From contig LUCM01000194.1 of assembly GCA_008360955.1 (NCBI GenBank), positions 1 to 64,000 on the forward strand: a DNA stretch of 64,000 nucleotides, in the 5' to 3' direction. The notes beneath the pieces were generated by a model that saw only the letters and a list, made by a program, of their open reading frames with translations, was not told where the DNA came from and ran no database searches. The stretch's first letter is position 1; each line of letters begins with the position of its first letter. Positions 12,901 to 27,500 of the stretch are shown here, one piece after another. Both the position numbers and the translations under genes were made by a program. Source of the stretch: Fasciolopsis buskii (Eukaryota > Platyhelminthes > Trematoda > Plagiorchiida > Fasciolidae).

Positions 12901-15900
12901 TTACTCATAGAACCAGCCGTAATGATCATCTTGTGTTTAGACATTAGGTGACGATTGATCTGGAAGTGTCGGGTTCGGAAGCACTACTGCATGCGGTTTA
13001 TCTGACCATATCGGGCAGCACACCTGAAACGGTGTATGCAGTTGGCTGTGGTCACTTTTGTTTAACCTTTCGCTATTCGTCTATGTGAACGGCACAATTA
13101 TCCGTTAAAAATGGAAACGTAGAGCCATATGCAGCTAACCTTGTTCATTGTTTTGGTCAGATAGCGTCTGTGTATTTTTTTTTGGTTTGAGCTATCGTTA
13201 GCTCTGACGAAAAGTTCCCCTCGTATAGTCTCACTTGGTCCTCAGATCTGTCAGGTTTCGTTCACAAGAGAGCGCTGGAGTTTTCAAAACAGCGATTCTA
13301 CTTTCATGTTACTTTGAGCGGAATTTGACAAACCCACTTTGCTGGCCATTACAAATTAATCCATTTTAGTTCAAGTCAATTCAAGTAAATGCTCTATATA
13401 CCTCGGAGATCAAATATTTGGCTTTCACCTAAGCAAAAGACACATTCGTAAAGCGAGCAAACTACACTGTGAACGGGCATAACAAGTAATAGTGATACGT
13501 TTTCACTTATACCCACTTTTATGACTTAATGCGGGAGTTGCAGGCTACTTTAAGAACTTGGCCTGCTTCGGAACGGCAAAGAAATTCTAGGTTTGGTCAC
13601 ATGTATGATCATGTTTATAATTAGGAAGAGTAATGGGAGGAAATGGATTTCACTGTGTTTGTGTATAAATTGATAAGAGTAAGTCAGTATTCTTGTGGAG
13701 AACCTCGGACCGACTTTAATATGCTGGGAGAGGTTGAAGTCAATGAACAGATATCTGGATAAGAACTTGAGAGGCCTGGAAATCAATTGGCGATGTTTCG
13801 CAGGAGACCAGAAAACATGGCGGAGAAGTATCATTATCATCATCATCATCGTTCAGCGTTAAACAGCAAGGCAAGCCTCACTGACCGCTGCCTTTCCCCA
13901 GAGTTACACGTTTATAATAAAAGAGTGAATATTCAACGGGAACAGGGAGTGGACCTACACAGGCGGGAACAGATAAGATGATGCTGCAGCCAACACACGA
14001 AACACAGTCTAACTGTGCTGTGTTTTCAATCATTCTGATTCGATAGAAAATGACAGCACGATCGCCACTGTTCACAGTTCACTGTCATATTCTTCAGTGT
14101 CTCCAGCCAGCAAGTCGAAAAGCCTTTCGGTCCACAACCACGAAGGCGTGAGACACCTACTTTACCTAACTTCGCTGTGCATTTTATCATCCCACGTTGC
14201 CACGTCATCTGTTGGCCTCCACATGGCTTCTTCCATTCCTTAGGANNNNNNNNNNNNNNNNNNNNNNNNNNNNNNNNNNNNNNNNNNNNNNNNNNNNNNN
14301 NNNNNNNNNNNNNNNNNNNNNNNNNNNNNNNNNNNNNNNNNNNNNNNNNNNNNNNNNNNNNNNNNNNNNNNNNNNNNNNNNNNNNNNNNNNNNNNNNNNN
14401 NNNNNNNNNNNNNNNNNNNNNNNNNNNNNNNNNNNNNNNNNNNNNNNNNNNNNNNNNNNNNNNNNNNNNNNNNNNNNNNNNNNNNNNNNNNNNNNNNNNN
14501 NNNNNNNNNNNNNNNNNNNNNNNNNNNNNNNNNNNNNNNNNNNNNNNNNNNNNNNNNNNNNNNNNNNNNNNNNNNNNNNNNNNNNNNNNNGGCGCTGCTG
14601 TCGTCCAGTCCTGTAACAGTACTTTGCGCTTTGAAGGTGCAAAGCACATGCCGAACCGAGCAACCAATCTCGACAGTCTATCTAGTGCCCGTTGTGCATG
14701 GTTCGCAGACTCGAACAGTCACACGACGTCGTCTGCGTAATCTAGGTCGCATAGCTTCCCTCCACCTCCCAGTTCGACTCCTACATCCCGGAGACCTCCT
14801 AAAGCATCTTCCATCACCTCGTCCATGACGAAGTTGAACAAGAATGGGGAGATGGGACACCCTTGTCGAACGCCACTAGTCGTTTCGGATGTACGTGATA
14901 GTTCACCGTATACCCTAACGCGACCATAGGTATGCGAGTACAATGCTCGCAACAGGTTCACAAACTTAGTTGGCATACCCTTCCGGTGGAGAGCACTGAG
15001 TAGTGCTGATCGATCCACGGAGTGGAAAGCACCTGTCAAATCGAGAAAGACTACGATCGTAGGGTGGCGGTGCATGTGGCATGTTTCGAGTATCTGTCGG
15101 AGAGTGAATATTTGGTCTATGCAACCTCGACCTGGCCGAAATCCGGCCTGTTGTTCGCGGATATTACTCTCGCAAATCGCCAGAACACTTGAAAAACAAA
15201 ACGTTTAATTAGTTATCCGGAGAAGGTGTGGAATTCGATCCGCGATGGCCAAATGGAGAGATATTTAATGTTTACGAAAGTGTGGTTCACACGTCGTGTT
15301 CATTTAAGACTTCAGTCTAATATCAAGCCAGATTATTTTACCAAGTCTTTTAGATTCACGTTTTCCCCACTAGATAATACTGGAGTGGAAACGTCACCAA
15401 AATTCGAGCGTTTTGGATCTCATAAGAACAAATACAACATTCCTAATAGATAGATTATGCTCCGTGGACTATTCTGGCAGTTCCATGATGTCGTTTTGGT
15501 AAGCTGAAAACAAAATTGCTTCAAACAACGAACTACGTCATTTGTTTACTTGAAGAGCAGTTTGTAGTTCTGGATTGGGATGGAACAAGCGAGAACAGAA
15601 AAAGAAAACAGCGGGTAATATCGTGTCTTGCGAAACTCCTAAGGTAGATGTAACAAGGAAAGACAAGATGCGTTGTAATGAATGGACTGCTGTCGGCTAC
15701 GTAAATGCTCGTTTAGGAGAATAATAAGGGAACGTTCTACAACTGAGTCGGAGAGGAATGAAAGCAGCTTGTTTCTATCGACGTAGTCTCAAGCATTGAT
15801 GTTGTCACGAAAGCAGATCCTTACTGTTTTGCCCTTGGTGCCCAATGCCAATGAGGTACAGTTTGTTAGGACAAGAGAAGCGTCAAGTGCGAATCTGGAA

Positions 15901-18900
15901 GATGCAAAATATGGACAAATAAGCTTTCGAGAACTTTTCAGTCTACCAAAGTACAGGCAGTGGGATAAAACTTGGAGAAACGCTTCTTAGGGAGAGGGGG
16001 CGATGTGTGATGTGACCTAGAAATCGAGAATTTTGTCACATGCATTTATCAAACAATTCAGGAAGTACAGGGGACAGAGTTACCGCACACTGCTTGAGGA
16101 CTATGAGGCTGAGGTCGACCGGTTCGTGAGATTTTTTGAGTTGGATGACAAATCGACAAGTTCAGTGCTGACTGCAACATACATGCATGCCGATCAATCC
16201 CCAGATAGGTGTTTAAACATCCTCTAGTTTTCCTGATGATTTTCACGCCTCAGTAAATTACGTGTACACAAATAATTCAGTCTGGACAGTTCATTCCTAA
16301 TGTTTTTAGCCATCCGACGGATATATGATCGTTTCCTATAAACGTTTATCCTCCCCAACAGCGAATTCGTTTGAGACGAGGGAATAAGAAGCGATCGCGG
16401 CGAATGTACGAAGTCATTATGGGACAGCAAAGGTTCGAGCAAAAATTAAGATAACTTGTAAGACGAGCCCAGGACACGGAGACGTCTGTGTCTAAAAACA
16501 AAGCAAAGTCTGTCTGACTTACCGTCTCATTTAGCCTCGCAATATTTTGCGAACAAATCTACGTCCACCGAGTTTTGTGACTGCGGTATTGCGTGAAATG
16601 CTCGTGATTGGTATGCCTATAAATTTCGGACAGAACCTTAGTTGCGGCATGATCAGACCAACCAAAGGAAGTTCAAAGGAAGTATCCATTCTGGTTGGGG
16701 AAGGTGATGTGAAGTTACCGAACCGAAGGAGTCTGGCAAGAGGAGTAACGTTGATATCATTAAACTCGTCAAGAACTGTGCGCAAAGAAATATTTGATTA
16801 CTCACTAAAGTCTCATCTGACTCGTTAGGAGTGTGATTGGATGACAAGTCCATTTAAGAATCACATGGTGATTCGTCGGAGGATTTTAGTCGGTCAGGCA
16901 AGGCTAACCTTCAGAAAGGGGACACAAGGCCCGAAAGTATGGGTTTTTCTTCTCACTAGTATGTTTCACATATGAATGAATGAAAAAAATTTGCCCGCAA
17001 GCGCACGACCGGTTTGGCGGCTATTGCCACTCTTCAGGTATGCGTACCCGGTATTCTTTTGTCCAGCCATCCGTATGGGGAAAATACTACTGAGAAAAAA
17101 TGTTTGGTTAGTTTACCAAAAGTGTTCGAATTGCATTAGGGCAATTTTGATAGTTGTAATTGAAAGTTATTCAGGTGTTTAGGTTTGTATTCAATAAAAT
17201 GGGGGAATTAACCTACATATCTANNNAATCTAAAAACAGGCGTGACGTGTATACACCATTGGCTGTTAGCATATACAACGACAGCACCGCCTCTCTTCGG
17301 CCGTAAACGATGACGATCAACGTGATACTTGGTGAGACGGCCAACTACTTCATCATCGATATCCTCATGAAGCCACGGTGTTTGGAATAAAATTCCAACC
17401 AGCTGAAAGTTCTGACGCAGTCAGAAAAGTTACTCTGCGGTAACCTATGTCATTGTTGTGCTTCACAGGGATGCACACGATGTTTACGAATTTTTACTAG
17501 GTACTACAGTACAGCTAGCTGGCTCTTTGTTTTCTGGCATGATTTCTGGACTTTTTGATAACACATTTCCATTTGTTCCGTGCCGTTTTACCAAAAAACC
17601 AAACGGTTGGCCAGGACGTTTGACAAATTTTTGCCAGGTGTCACTCTCGATTTCATTCGTTGCTATTACAGACTTATGTGAACCGTTTTTGTCATCTGTT
17701 TTGGGACACACCAATTCACTTTTTACGAACAGTCACTTAATACCAGTGTACTCTTGGTTGCTTCCCCATGGCACCACCCTACTCGAATGAAAAAAGCGAA
17801 GAATAGTGGACAAACAACCGTAAGACTAAATAAAAATGACTCCCCCTCTCTCCTGCCCAACTGCGAATCGTCGTGTCTGTTGACCTCTTGGACCCTAACT
17901 CGATAGCCTTAGCTGGCATTCACGAGCCCGTCCACCGGTTAAGGTTGAGATATCGTCTTGAGTCTTTCTCGGTCTCAGACTATGCTATTAGTCTGCATAC
18001 TGTGAGAATCATTTCTCTATTTCTATTAAACTATTGTTTGTATTTGATCTGCGCTTAATTTTCTTGCTTACTTTTCAAGCTTGTATTGCGTTCTGTCAAC
18101 GCACCAGTCCATTCTAGACAAATCAATCACATCACTCCTAGTTTGGATTTTCAAGTCATTTCATGATTTGTATAATTGCCCCTGTCCATTAATAATGCTA
18201 TGAATCGTTGATAATTATTGGTCTAATTTTTAGGTGCAATACCTATCCTCATTCATTTAATCACGAGTCATTATTATTACACTGCGAATAACCGTACTGA
18301 GCTTTACTTTTTTGACATCTGAAAAAATTTCGAAATGAAACCAAAGCTTGCGTCATAAGTTGTTTGACAAAAAAAGCAAAAACTGGCGCAGATAACAATC
18401 GATCCGAGCGAGCCACGTGCTCCGCTTCTTGGCACTAAGCCGGTTTCAGAATTAAGCAGAGGCTCATGTCGCGCTTGATGAGGTGTGATGGTTTCCACAC
18501 GAGAAAATGGTTCGTTCAAAACGGGTTAGAAACAATACTGTCCAAGGAGTAGCTTTTCGACAAAAAATAACTCGTGTTAGTTTTTACCTTCTTAAACTTT
18601 CCTGCCCACGACACAAATTGTAAGGAACAAGAATGAGCTAATCGTGAACCGGTCTAAATGAACAAAACGTTTACATAGGCAAGACGAGGGAGCAGATCCA
18701 TAGCTATCTCGTGGCTCCTATCATACGTGAATTGTCCAATTGGGAATGTTGCATTCAACTCGTTTAAGTGCACCAAAACGATCAAGAGCTGTCCCAAAAA
18801 TTGTTTGGTTTTCGGGTTGTTCAGTTTTCTTAGAGCGTTATGGGTGCATCAAAGATAAAGTCTGAAGTAAGAAATTACCTGAATACACTTTTCCCGGGGC

Positions 18901-19016
18901 ATATACAACAAAGGCGATTATTCGTAACGGACAGTATGCTGGCACATCTTTCATTACTTTGATGCACTGTCATTTAACACATTTTACAATGCGCATTATA
19001 TATACGCGTATACATA

Positions 19017-19048
<32 letters not shown>

Positions 19049-22000
19049 AATCGTCAGTAGTATTTGAGTGAATAAACGATCGGTTTCCCAAGTATTGCCG
19101 CTCGTCAGTTATGCGTACCGGGCATTCCTTTGTCCAAGCATCCTTATACGTGTACACTCCGAATTGTTATGTCCCACCGAAATCTAATTTGTAACGTCAG
19201 GAGGGTGCACGGAAGCTCTCTGTTGAAAAGTGCATAGAAGAATCAAAACTGATTCATTGGTAATATATATATATATGCATATATATATATATATATTTGC
19301 ATATATATATATATATTGCACAAGTCTGTGCACAGATCATGTGCAGTCGGGATCATGGCGGAATACGGAAACGATGAGCCAGAAAAAAGGAAAGAAAAAG
19401 AACCAATGGGTGTGGTTCACCATGCATAATATCTTTTGTCCTTCATCTGCCTATCATTGGCCATCCATCGGGATCCATGGTTCCTTTATTGGCTCGATAT
19501 CACCCGGTCGCCCAAACCGAAGTAGAATGTTGACTAAGGGAAGCGTGTCCTGGGCCTGTAATCAAACGATCTAACTCACAAAGGACCAGGATGATCTGGG
19601 GCCCGCTGTCCGAATTTTCAGTTCACGCGGCCTTCGGAAGGAGTTTAATATTCATCCCCACAGATGACCTTGAGCACGCACCCCTATGCTTCGTACTGCG
19701 TCCATGGTTCCTTTAAAATCTTGGTCTGACATTTGTCCCAGATTGGGTACGAATGACTTGTCAACCCGGCGAGGAGCCCTGCCGGACATTCGATCTCATC
19801 CTCTAATTGGGATTAAAACACGTTTGTCGCTAGAACGGAATGCATAGAAATTCATTAACAGAGGAGGTTTGAGATGCACTGCCATTTGGGAACATTTTAA
19901 TAGGCGTTCAGAGCGAGTAGCTGGCTCAGGGCCTGTGACACTCACAGCTGAGGCATTTATTGCGAATATGGCAAAGTTGTCTGTTCGCCATCAAAAAAGA
20001 TACGCAAAATGTTAATTTTTTGTTCGTCAGACAGGGTTCTCCGTCCGTAATGTGGTCTAAACAATCAACTGCTCCATCTATGCAGTTAAGATACTCTTTT
20101 CACCGCAGAATTACCGGAAGAAGAGACAGTTGATTACTACCGTTTGCCTCTAACGCAAATCTGAGTGAATAGTGTTTCACTCAACCCTAAGTTGATCTCG
20201 AAAGCAGACCCGGAGATTAATTGCATGCTTATAGAAGCTGAAGCAACCGATTACGTTATGTGATCTGCCGGCATTCTGCATCCGGCATCGATTTCCATTG
20301 CAAGTTGGTTTTTCTATGGAAACAGTCAGTCGGCCTTCACATCATTTCATGAGGCCGTTTGTTATCTGTAGTAGGAACTTAAATCTAGCAGTTATTTGTA
20401 TAGATTATCACCTGGTTTTACAAAAAGAAAAATTGTTTACCGCGGCAAACTGAAAAAAAGATGTGTGATTTCATCGGTTTCCTAGTTGCTCCTAGGTCAT
20501 TTTTAAATTTCATTCCAATCACACATCTCACGCAATAAACAATCAAACGGACATACCGACATATTAGTCTTTATCTGTAACTAACAGTACCCTAAACCTA
20601 CAAAATAACGAAACAATTTGTTTTCAGTGAACCCATGTTTCGTATTGCAGCATCCCCGTTTGTTCAGTGCACCATTTGGCTGAACTATCGATTAATTGAC
20701 TGATTGATCAAAACGTGTTTGTGCTTGAACGGATGTTGTTCAAGGCAAAAGCGCTTCTTTTCGTAAAGGTTCACTGCGAAAATGGAACTTATTGTTGATT
20801 TAGTCATTCGTCAGTATGGAATTTATTTTGATACTGCAGAATGGGAGCCACTCTGTCCAACAGATTCGTGGCTTCCTTCGTGGATGGTGTCAGATTTCCA
20901 TCTTTGGTGATGCCGGTGTGCACAAAATAGGCTGCTTTTTATCCAACTGGAAAAGGGTTGCCAAATGCTATATATATATATATATATATATGTATATACA
21001 CATGATATAAATCTCTGTGCCGAGCTTGGTGCCGTTAAAACCATAGAAGTAAAGAAACCAATGTCGAATGGAGGCAAAACGAACTTCAATTTTGCGTGGG
21101 ATTCGTCACACGTTATCCCTCCTCTGCATTGTAAATGGATGATCACAATCGATGGTTCGAGCAAACAAAAGGCAATGATATAAATAGCTTGTTTCATTCG
21201 CACGTTTTAAGTACATCCCGGGCGAGTTCAGTTCTTGTGATCACACATCCGTCGTTCCCTGTTCCGGATCGCTTGCCGTCTAGCTTCGGCTAATCCAAAG
21301 ATTAAAGCGTAGACCTCTAAAGAGGCAACATCACACATAAATGCATATAGGCGACATGAATTTTCAATTGGAAGTGCCCGACGGATCACGAAAACTGGTT
21401 TACTCCAAGTCACATCTTCCCGAACTTGACGCGTTTCGCAACTTGAATATTTGGGCCCGAATAAACGAGACCGTGAGACTCTTTCATACCCGTTCGTGTT
21501 TTGTATATAGAAGAACAATGAAAGCCTTATGGAACTGTGAGACTTGTTTTGGAGGCTTTTTCAGCGTAACCATAACAACAGCAATAAAAAATTACAGTGG
21601 CTATACCTGCACGTAATAATATTGTCATGGTTATGTTGGTTGGTTTGATTTTCAAATTGAAAACCTCAAAATAGATTTTCAAAATAAGGGTAAATGCAAA
21701 TGCGATATTTTGATGTTTTGACGAATGTAATAAATTCAAACGAGGCTGGTCTTGTCGTGAAACGTCTACCAACCACTATTGATAGCATTGATTCTGATGA
21801 AATAGGTGTGTTAGAGTGACGATATGAGGTTCTCCCACCAATTCTACGGCCTAATTTACTGGAAATCTCAAACTCAACAAGGATACTGTGCTGATCAAAT
21901 CCAGGCATTGTTAATTCGTATGAGTTTTAGTCCATTTTATGCCATCCCGTCTGTACGTATGGTATTTCGTTAAGAAATTATCCTATGGTTATCAAATTGG

Positions 22001-24540
22001 CATGATGCCAAGTTTTGGCGTAGAACAATTTGACTGATTTCGCTACTTCGAAGTCTTTGATTTTTCACTGGAACTATTATGTCAATGTCATCTATTCATT
22101 GGGAAGAACTTTGCAGTCTTGTGGAATGTTGCCTCTTTTTGCCATTGATCAAGATTTAGCAGACAAGGTGGAGTGAAAATGGGCTGATAGTTTGGATGAT
22201 GAATTTAACATTACAATATTACAAAATTAGTCACGTTGCAGAATTGGAACTGTATTCGATCAAAATTTTTATTTTCGAGCACACCTTACTGTCGTTATTG
22301 TCCCCACGGTATTTGTTCCAAAATATTTGGTTGCCCATTTCGCGCGATAATCCGCGGCACCATGGTTACGCAACTATAGGTCCGTGTCAACCTGTTCCAC
22401 GCAGAAACAGATCGGACTGCACGTTCTAATGACACCCATAATGAAACATGTCTTGACTTTGTCTAAGGTGTTCACTGGTCACTACGCTGATCACGTGGCA
22501 GGTTCATACAAGTTGATTACATTTATGCGGCTCATTTGTGAGTTAACATTACAAATATACAGGGATGTTAATTTCCTATATAGTTGAGAAGAAGATATTA
22601 TAGTAAATCTTGACAATTAGTCCAGGTGGTTTAATGGTAGTCATGCACAATTCGCGCTTCCGTTGGACTGAACAAGTTTAACTACCTTTGGATGAAATAA
22701 GCAGCTTTGAGTTGACAAATCCACTGTTCACATTTGGATTGCTTGATGAAAAGTTCATATTGCCATCATACACCAAAAAGAATCCCGGAGCTACAATATG
22801 ACGTGAGCGTTGTGTGCTCAGTGAATTAAGCAAACCTAAGCATCGTTGAAACTATTTTCATAAAATTTTTTTCTGATTCAAGACTCTTCAGTGCCATACT
22901 TGTTTGCGCGAACACCAGCAGTATGACGAAGTTAGGCTAGCCGGATTCCTCAACAGGTATGTACAAGGCAATTTCAGCTGTTTATAGATTTTTCAAACAT
23001 ACATTAATTGTGTAAGTATGAATGATCGACTACAATCAGTTTTGATTAAAACTATCTTGATCAATCGATGAATTTTTTTGGTTGAACGCATTTATGGCAA
23101 ACCAATCAAATCGTTACTTTTCTCTGAATTTTCTTACTTTTCTCAACTCGACCGAATCTTATTCGATCAGGTTAATGGCAAAAGCTACTCTTCCATTACG
23201 TGGAGTCGTTTCCAGCGGACGACTGGACACAAAACTTACGTTGCTCAACAAGAATGGAAAAGAATTGGCCGTAAGTTGGCACCGCATTGATTCGTCGTTT
23301 TGATTTTTGGTCATGCGTTTGTCGGAAATCCTGTTTGGTAGGAATAAAAATAATTGCAGCACTCGCTCGAAAACTTATAAATTTTGGCATTCACATACGA
23401 TGCAATGCGTGTTTATGTCATGGTTAGCCATCCAATAAATTGTGTCACGTGTAACGAATCGCTTTGTTTTCGTGAATTGCACTTGTTCACCGTTTAGTTT
23501 ATCATATATTTTTTTAAAAAAAACTTTGTACAACCTGCGTCGGCTCAGTTGGGGTTTTTTTATCCAAAAACCTTGCGTTGGTGTGGTCTAGTTTTGATTC
23601 CAAACTCCTACTAGTGCCCAGCCCAAGCCGAAACGTGTGAATCAGTCTCAAAAATGAAAAGAAAACGGCAACATGACTATAAATATGATCTCCGTACACA
23701 CGAATCTTGAGATCGAACACGGATGGAGTACTGGCCGTGGTAGTTGACTAGGTCACTTCAAAACTCGACGTTCCCCGACTTTCAAACGAGAATCTAAGGC
23801 CACCTTCACAGTCCGGTTTGCCCATTGGGATTCGTGTACGTGATCATCAGTCCTTAGTCAACAAAAGTATTTCTCTTAGAAGGAGAGGGTGCACGGAAGA
23901 TGTTTGTTTCTGGCGTGTTTGACCATCTGTCCCTAGAATCGGCGTTTAATTGGAAGAATAACTTTTGCGTTTCATTTGAGCAAATTACGAAGAACTTGGT
24001 GCGCAAATAGAGATGATAAATAAGCGTGGTTCCCGTTTAAACTACTTAATCTCGCACAGCAAGTAGTTTGTAAGTTGTACAAAATGACCTATTTGCTGTT
24101 TTGCCCATCCAGATTCCCAAGTAGTAGTGTAGTAGCGAGATCAACCATTGCAAGTTCAATAGGTTGGTTAGTATATTAAAATATACCCCGTCTGCAGTCT
24201 TTCAGTGTACACTGCCTGCAGTATCGAGAGCACCGGCTAGCAGTAAGCAATCCGAACGGTATGACCTTGATCGTATTCGGTATGTTTAGATTACTGCGAA
24301 ACTCCAGCTGGTCAACCCACTCAGCGTTCGACAAATTTGGAGCATATAATTCGATGCCCACCCCCTCATTCATCTTCCCAATATCAATGGTGACCGTAAT
24401 TCCGAAGCATTTTTCGCGCTTTCATTTTGTGCGCTTATAGAGGAAGAGTCTTTCTGACGGAATAACTCACATTCATAGCTTTGGTGCATTTTTTTTGCCT
24501 GACAAGTATTCAAGTTCCTCGTTACTCCCCAGGAAAATGG

Positions 24541-24573
<33 letters not shown>

Positions 24574-27500
24574 ACACATGCGATTCGACCGCAATGACTT
24601 GTTTCCGATTGTGAATCGACATGCCATTCATTACGGCCTGCCAGCCATTTGATCATCGTGAACTGTTCTTATTTTCGGAATTTGTCGTTCCGACTAATTC
24701 CTGGGTTTTCTTCACCAAATTCCTAATCTCCATTGTCCATTCACTGATTCTGATTCGAAGTAAAAATAACAACTTATTTCAAGCATGGTTTGAGTGAATT
24801 TTCAGTGTTTAGTCAGATGTTGACAAATTTTGTTCATATCGTTCTCTGCCGAGCCTATGGTTGAACAATACAACGTCAAGTTACGTCGTTTCTAGCGTAT
24901 ATTAATGTTGCTATTGGTTCTGCTGAGTCTAACTTCGCCAGGTTGATTAGATAGCCTCCCGATTCCCTCGGTAGCTTTGGCCGCTCCGATCAATCGCATT
25001 CTGGTTTCCGATTTCGATACTATAATGGTTACTTGGACGTAGCATACTCGCGTTGCCAAAGTTGACGAAACAGTCAGGAGATCCTTTTTCTGGGGAAATT
25101 ATGCAACCTGGAAAAAATGAACTAATCAAAATGACTTTTCGCTCATTCTAGTGTTGACAATTTATTCCCGTGTGGTTAGGCGTTTGTGAAGGAGCATAAT
25201 GGTAGTTTTTGTGGTTTGGATTTGACAAATTGCTCCTTGGACTGGACGACCCAGCGGGAAACAAACCACTCGATGGGGATATTGTGGACAGTGCTTTTCC
25301 CCATTTGTACATCGTTTATGTCGTCTGGAAATCGTAATATGTAGAAGCTATCTCGTTTGCACCATATAAAACAGAGGGGCATCCTGATATCTCTTCCGTT
25401 TTCCGGAACAGCAAATGATCCGGTAAGTAGTGTAGCTCGAAAACATGCCTCAGTAGGTCGTGTGATCACAGTCTACATGAATCGATGTGTTGGAGTCACA
25501 GATGATCCATTGGATTGCCTGTTGCTGTCAAGGTCAATGGATGCATGGTCGGCCAGGAAAATCCTAGGACAAGCCAAAAGGTTATTCTTTTTCGACCCTG
25601 CGAAGGTGTTTATTGACTCGTCTTTTATGGGTTTTTAGTAATGCGAACGCGGTACTGTGCGCCCGTTTGTCCGTGCGTCTATCCGATCCCATTACGTACA
25701 GACCGCAAATCGCAATACATCCGGGATAAAGAGCTACGTCACATCTGCTGACGGTTTTCGAGCCAGAAGTGATGATAACACAAACACTAGTTTAATCGTG
25801 TCTAGGGCAAACGCGATTAAACTGAATCACTGGAGGCCAGAAAAGTATTAGCTCTCGATGATTTTATCGCATTTCTGCAATTCGTTTTCGTTTCTCTTTT
25901 CCGTGCGGAATACGGCGCACTATATTCTTCCAAGACTCGAATACATTCACATTTACTTTGACCTGGTAAAATAAGTATGAATTTATTCTCTTGTTCATCA
26001 TTCCATTTTGTTTTCTGTTTTTAGTCTACACTGGAACTATCAATGGTTTATAAAAAACCAAGCGTCGCTTCCGGAGGCGGTGGAGGTGGGGCTGCCGGTG
26101 GAGGCGGTATGTGTACATTTTCTTATCACAATTTATGAAAGGGAACTGCATATAACCTTGCCTATTCATCCCGAAACATTCTGCGGACTCGTTTGTTTGG
26201 ATTCTGCCTCGACTTGGTGTTCTCTTCCCATTTTGACATTCCATTCATAGGATTTTTCAATTTTTACGTCTGTCTGCAACCAACGGCTACTCATTTCACG
26301 TGAAACCATGGTTACGAGACAATGAGCTGGTAGATTCGTGTCGATTGTCCAGTCAAATCGGAAAGGTTAGAGCTATCCTACTGGTTTAGATGTTCCGTGT
26401 TGTCAACTGACAAGCATGGGGATTAGTTGTTGGCAATATGTGCGGTGTTGTCCAGTTTGCAAAACGTGGTTCCCAACCACAACACACAAGTCGATTGTTT
26501 GTGAATCTCAAGCCTAGCGGTTACTCCTAATTGCAAAAGCTTTTTCCCGACTACCAGAAGATTCTCCTGATTTGCAGAAGCTATCCACGGTACTGCTTGT
26601 TGCATAATACTTCGAGCTTTAATTCGGACTCATTGATGCGTTCCTAAAGCACCGATCTAAGACAATTGTACGATTTATTTACGTGAGTGTACAATCACCC
26701 TGGACGAAGGAAAAGTGAGTGACTCAAGTTCTTCTCACGCTATATCGTAGTTACTCTTGTACGAGAGTGTAGTACACAACTTAACCATAATTAAAGTAAA
26801 CTATATATGGTCCCAGTATTAGCATGCCAATTATTCAGTACTGGCAAAGGATACATGCTTGACACAGTCAAGGCCGTTTCTGTCGTATCTTCATTCTTCA
26901 TCAGATCTCAGAACACAGACGCGCCTTCCGGTCGACTCACGGTCCTTCTTGATTCAAAAGCGGCTTTAAAATCAATCGGTTTTCCAAATTTCTAGTACTG
27001 TTTCGCGCGAAACACAGACTCATATACTTTTTCCGGCCTTTGTGAGCAAATAACCGAAACCGAATCGGTGTTTCTGGCGATATTTTACTCCAGGTCACCA
27101 CGACAGTTGGTATGTGTCAGAGTTGTTCGTCCTCTGTGCAATCTTCCAATGGAAATGATTGTGAAAATAGCTCTATCATCGTCCGAGAAAAGCCACATGC
27201 ATATCTCTTTTGATGGTAGTCTGATTCTGAATGAAAATCCATTTATGTTACAGTTGTTTCTCGATAATCCTAACAATAGCGTAGCCCAGATTTGGGATTT
27301 ATTTGGTACCTTCAAAGTGTAAAGTTCCTCTGGAAGATTGAGTCGGCAGGAACCCGATCATTTTCCCTTTTTTCGGACTATAGTTGGGCAAAGTAGATGA
27401 GTTTTGCTATTTGAACAGAGATACATTTCATTATGTGGTCATGTATGGAAAGAAGTGCCGTCGTATACAAGGCATGCTCGATTGGCATTTATCAATGTCG

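Larger units (their letters stand above)
13829..15192 (-). mobile_element. RTE-type non-LTR retrotransposon, 5'-truncated, minus strand
   Basis: Read on the minus strand from 15192, it encodes part of a reverse transcriptase: REQQAGFRPGRGCIDQIFTL, then VVFLDLTGAFHSVDR, the GVRQGCPISPFLFNF motif and the catalytic DYADDVV box. Directly after the YADD box an in-frame TGA (14716-14718) interrupts the frame. Coding resumes with FESANHAQRALDRL and FGMCFAPSKRKVLLQDW before an assembly gap. Beyond the gap the C-terminus continues (WLETLKNMTVN, EQWRSCCHFLSNQ) to a stop at 14026-14028. A noncoding tail of about 180 bases follows and ends in a (GAT)n microsatellite at 13829-13851, as is usual for the 3' end of RTE elements. 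The 5' half (endonuclease and the start of RT) is missing, so the copy is dead. Confidence 0.9.
12762..23170 (+). other. Ferlin intron 2 (10,409 bases)
   Basis: Holds the minus-strand RTE-type retrotransposon fragment (13829-15192), two assembly gaps, a dispersed repeat present at both 17010-17078 and 19081-19150, another dispersed repeat at 16834-16912, and TA microsatellites near 19.0, 19.3 and 21.0 kb. The remainder is unassigned. Confidence 0.8.

Noticed and set aside
11089..13050. Threefold occurrence of CACACCTGAA near 11106, 11923 and 13020
   Set aside because: The shared stretch is too short and the flanks align poorly, so chance cannot be excluded.
14177..14740. Several open frames running through the N gap
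   Set aside because: They exist only because N codons are not stops. Only the minus-strand RT frame has coding motifs on both sides.
26008..26250. 80-codon frame overlapping exon 4
   Set aside because: It uses a different phase. The exon 4 frame gives the C2A end and joins both neighbouring exons in phase.
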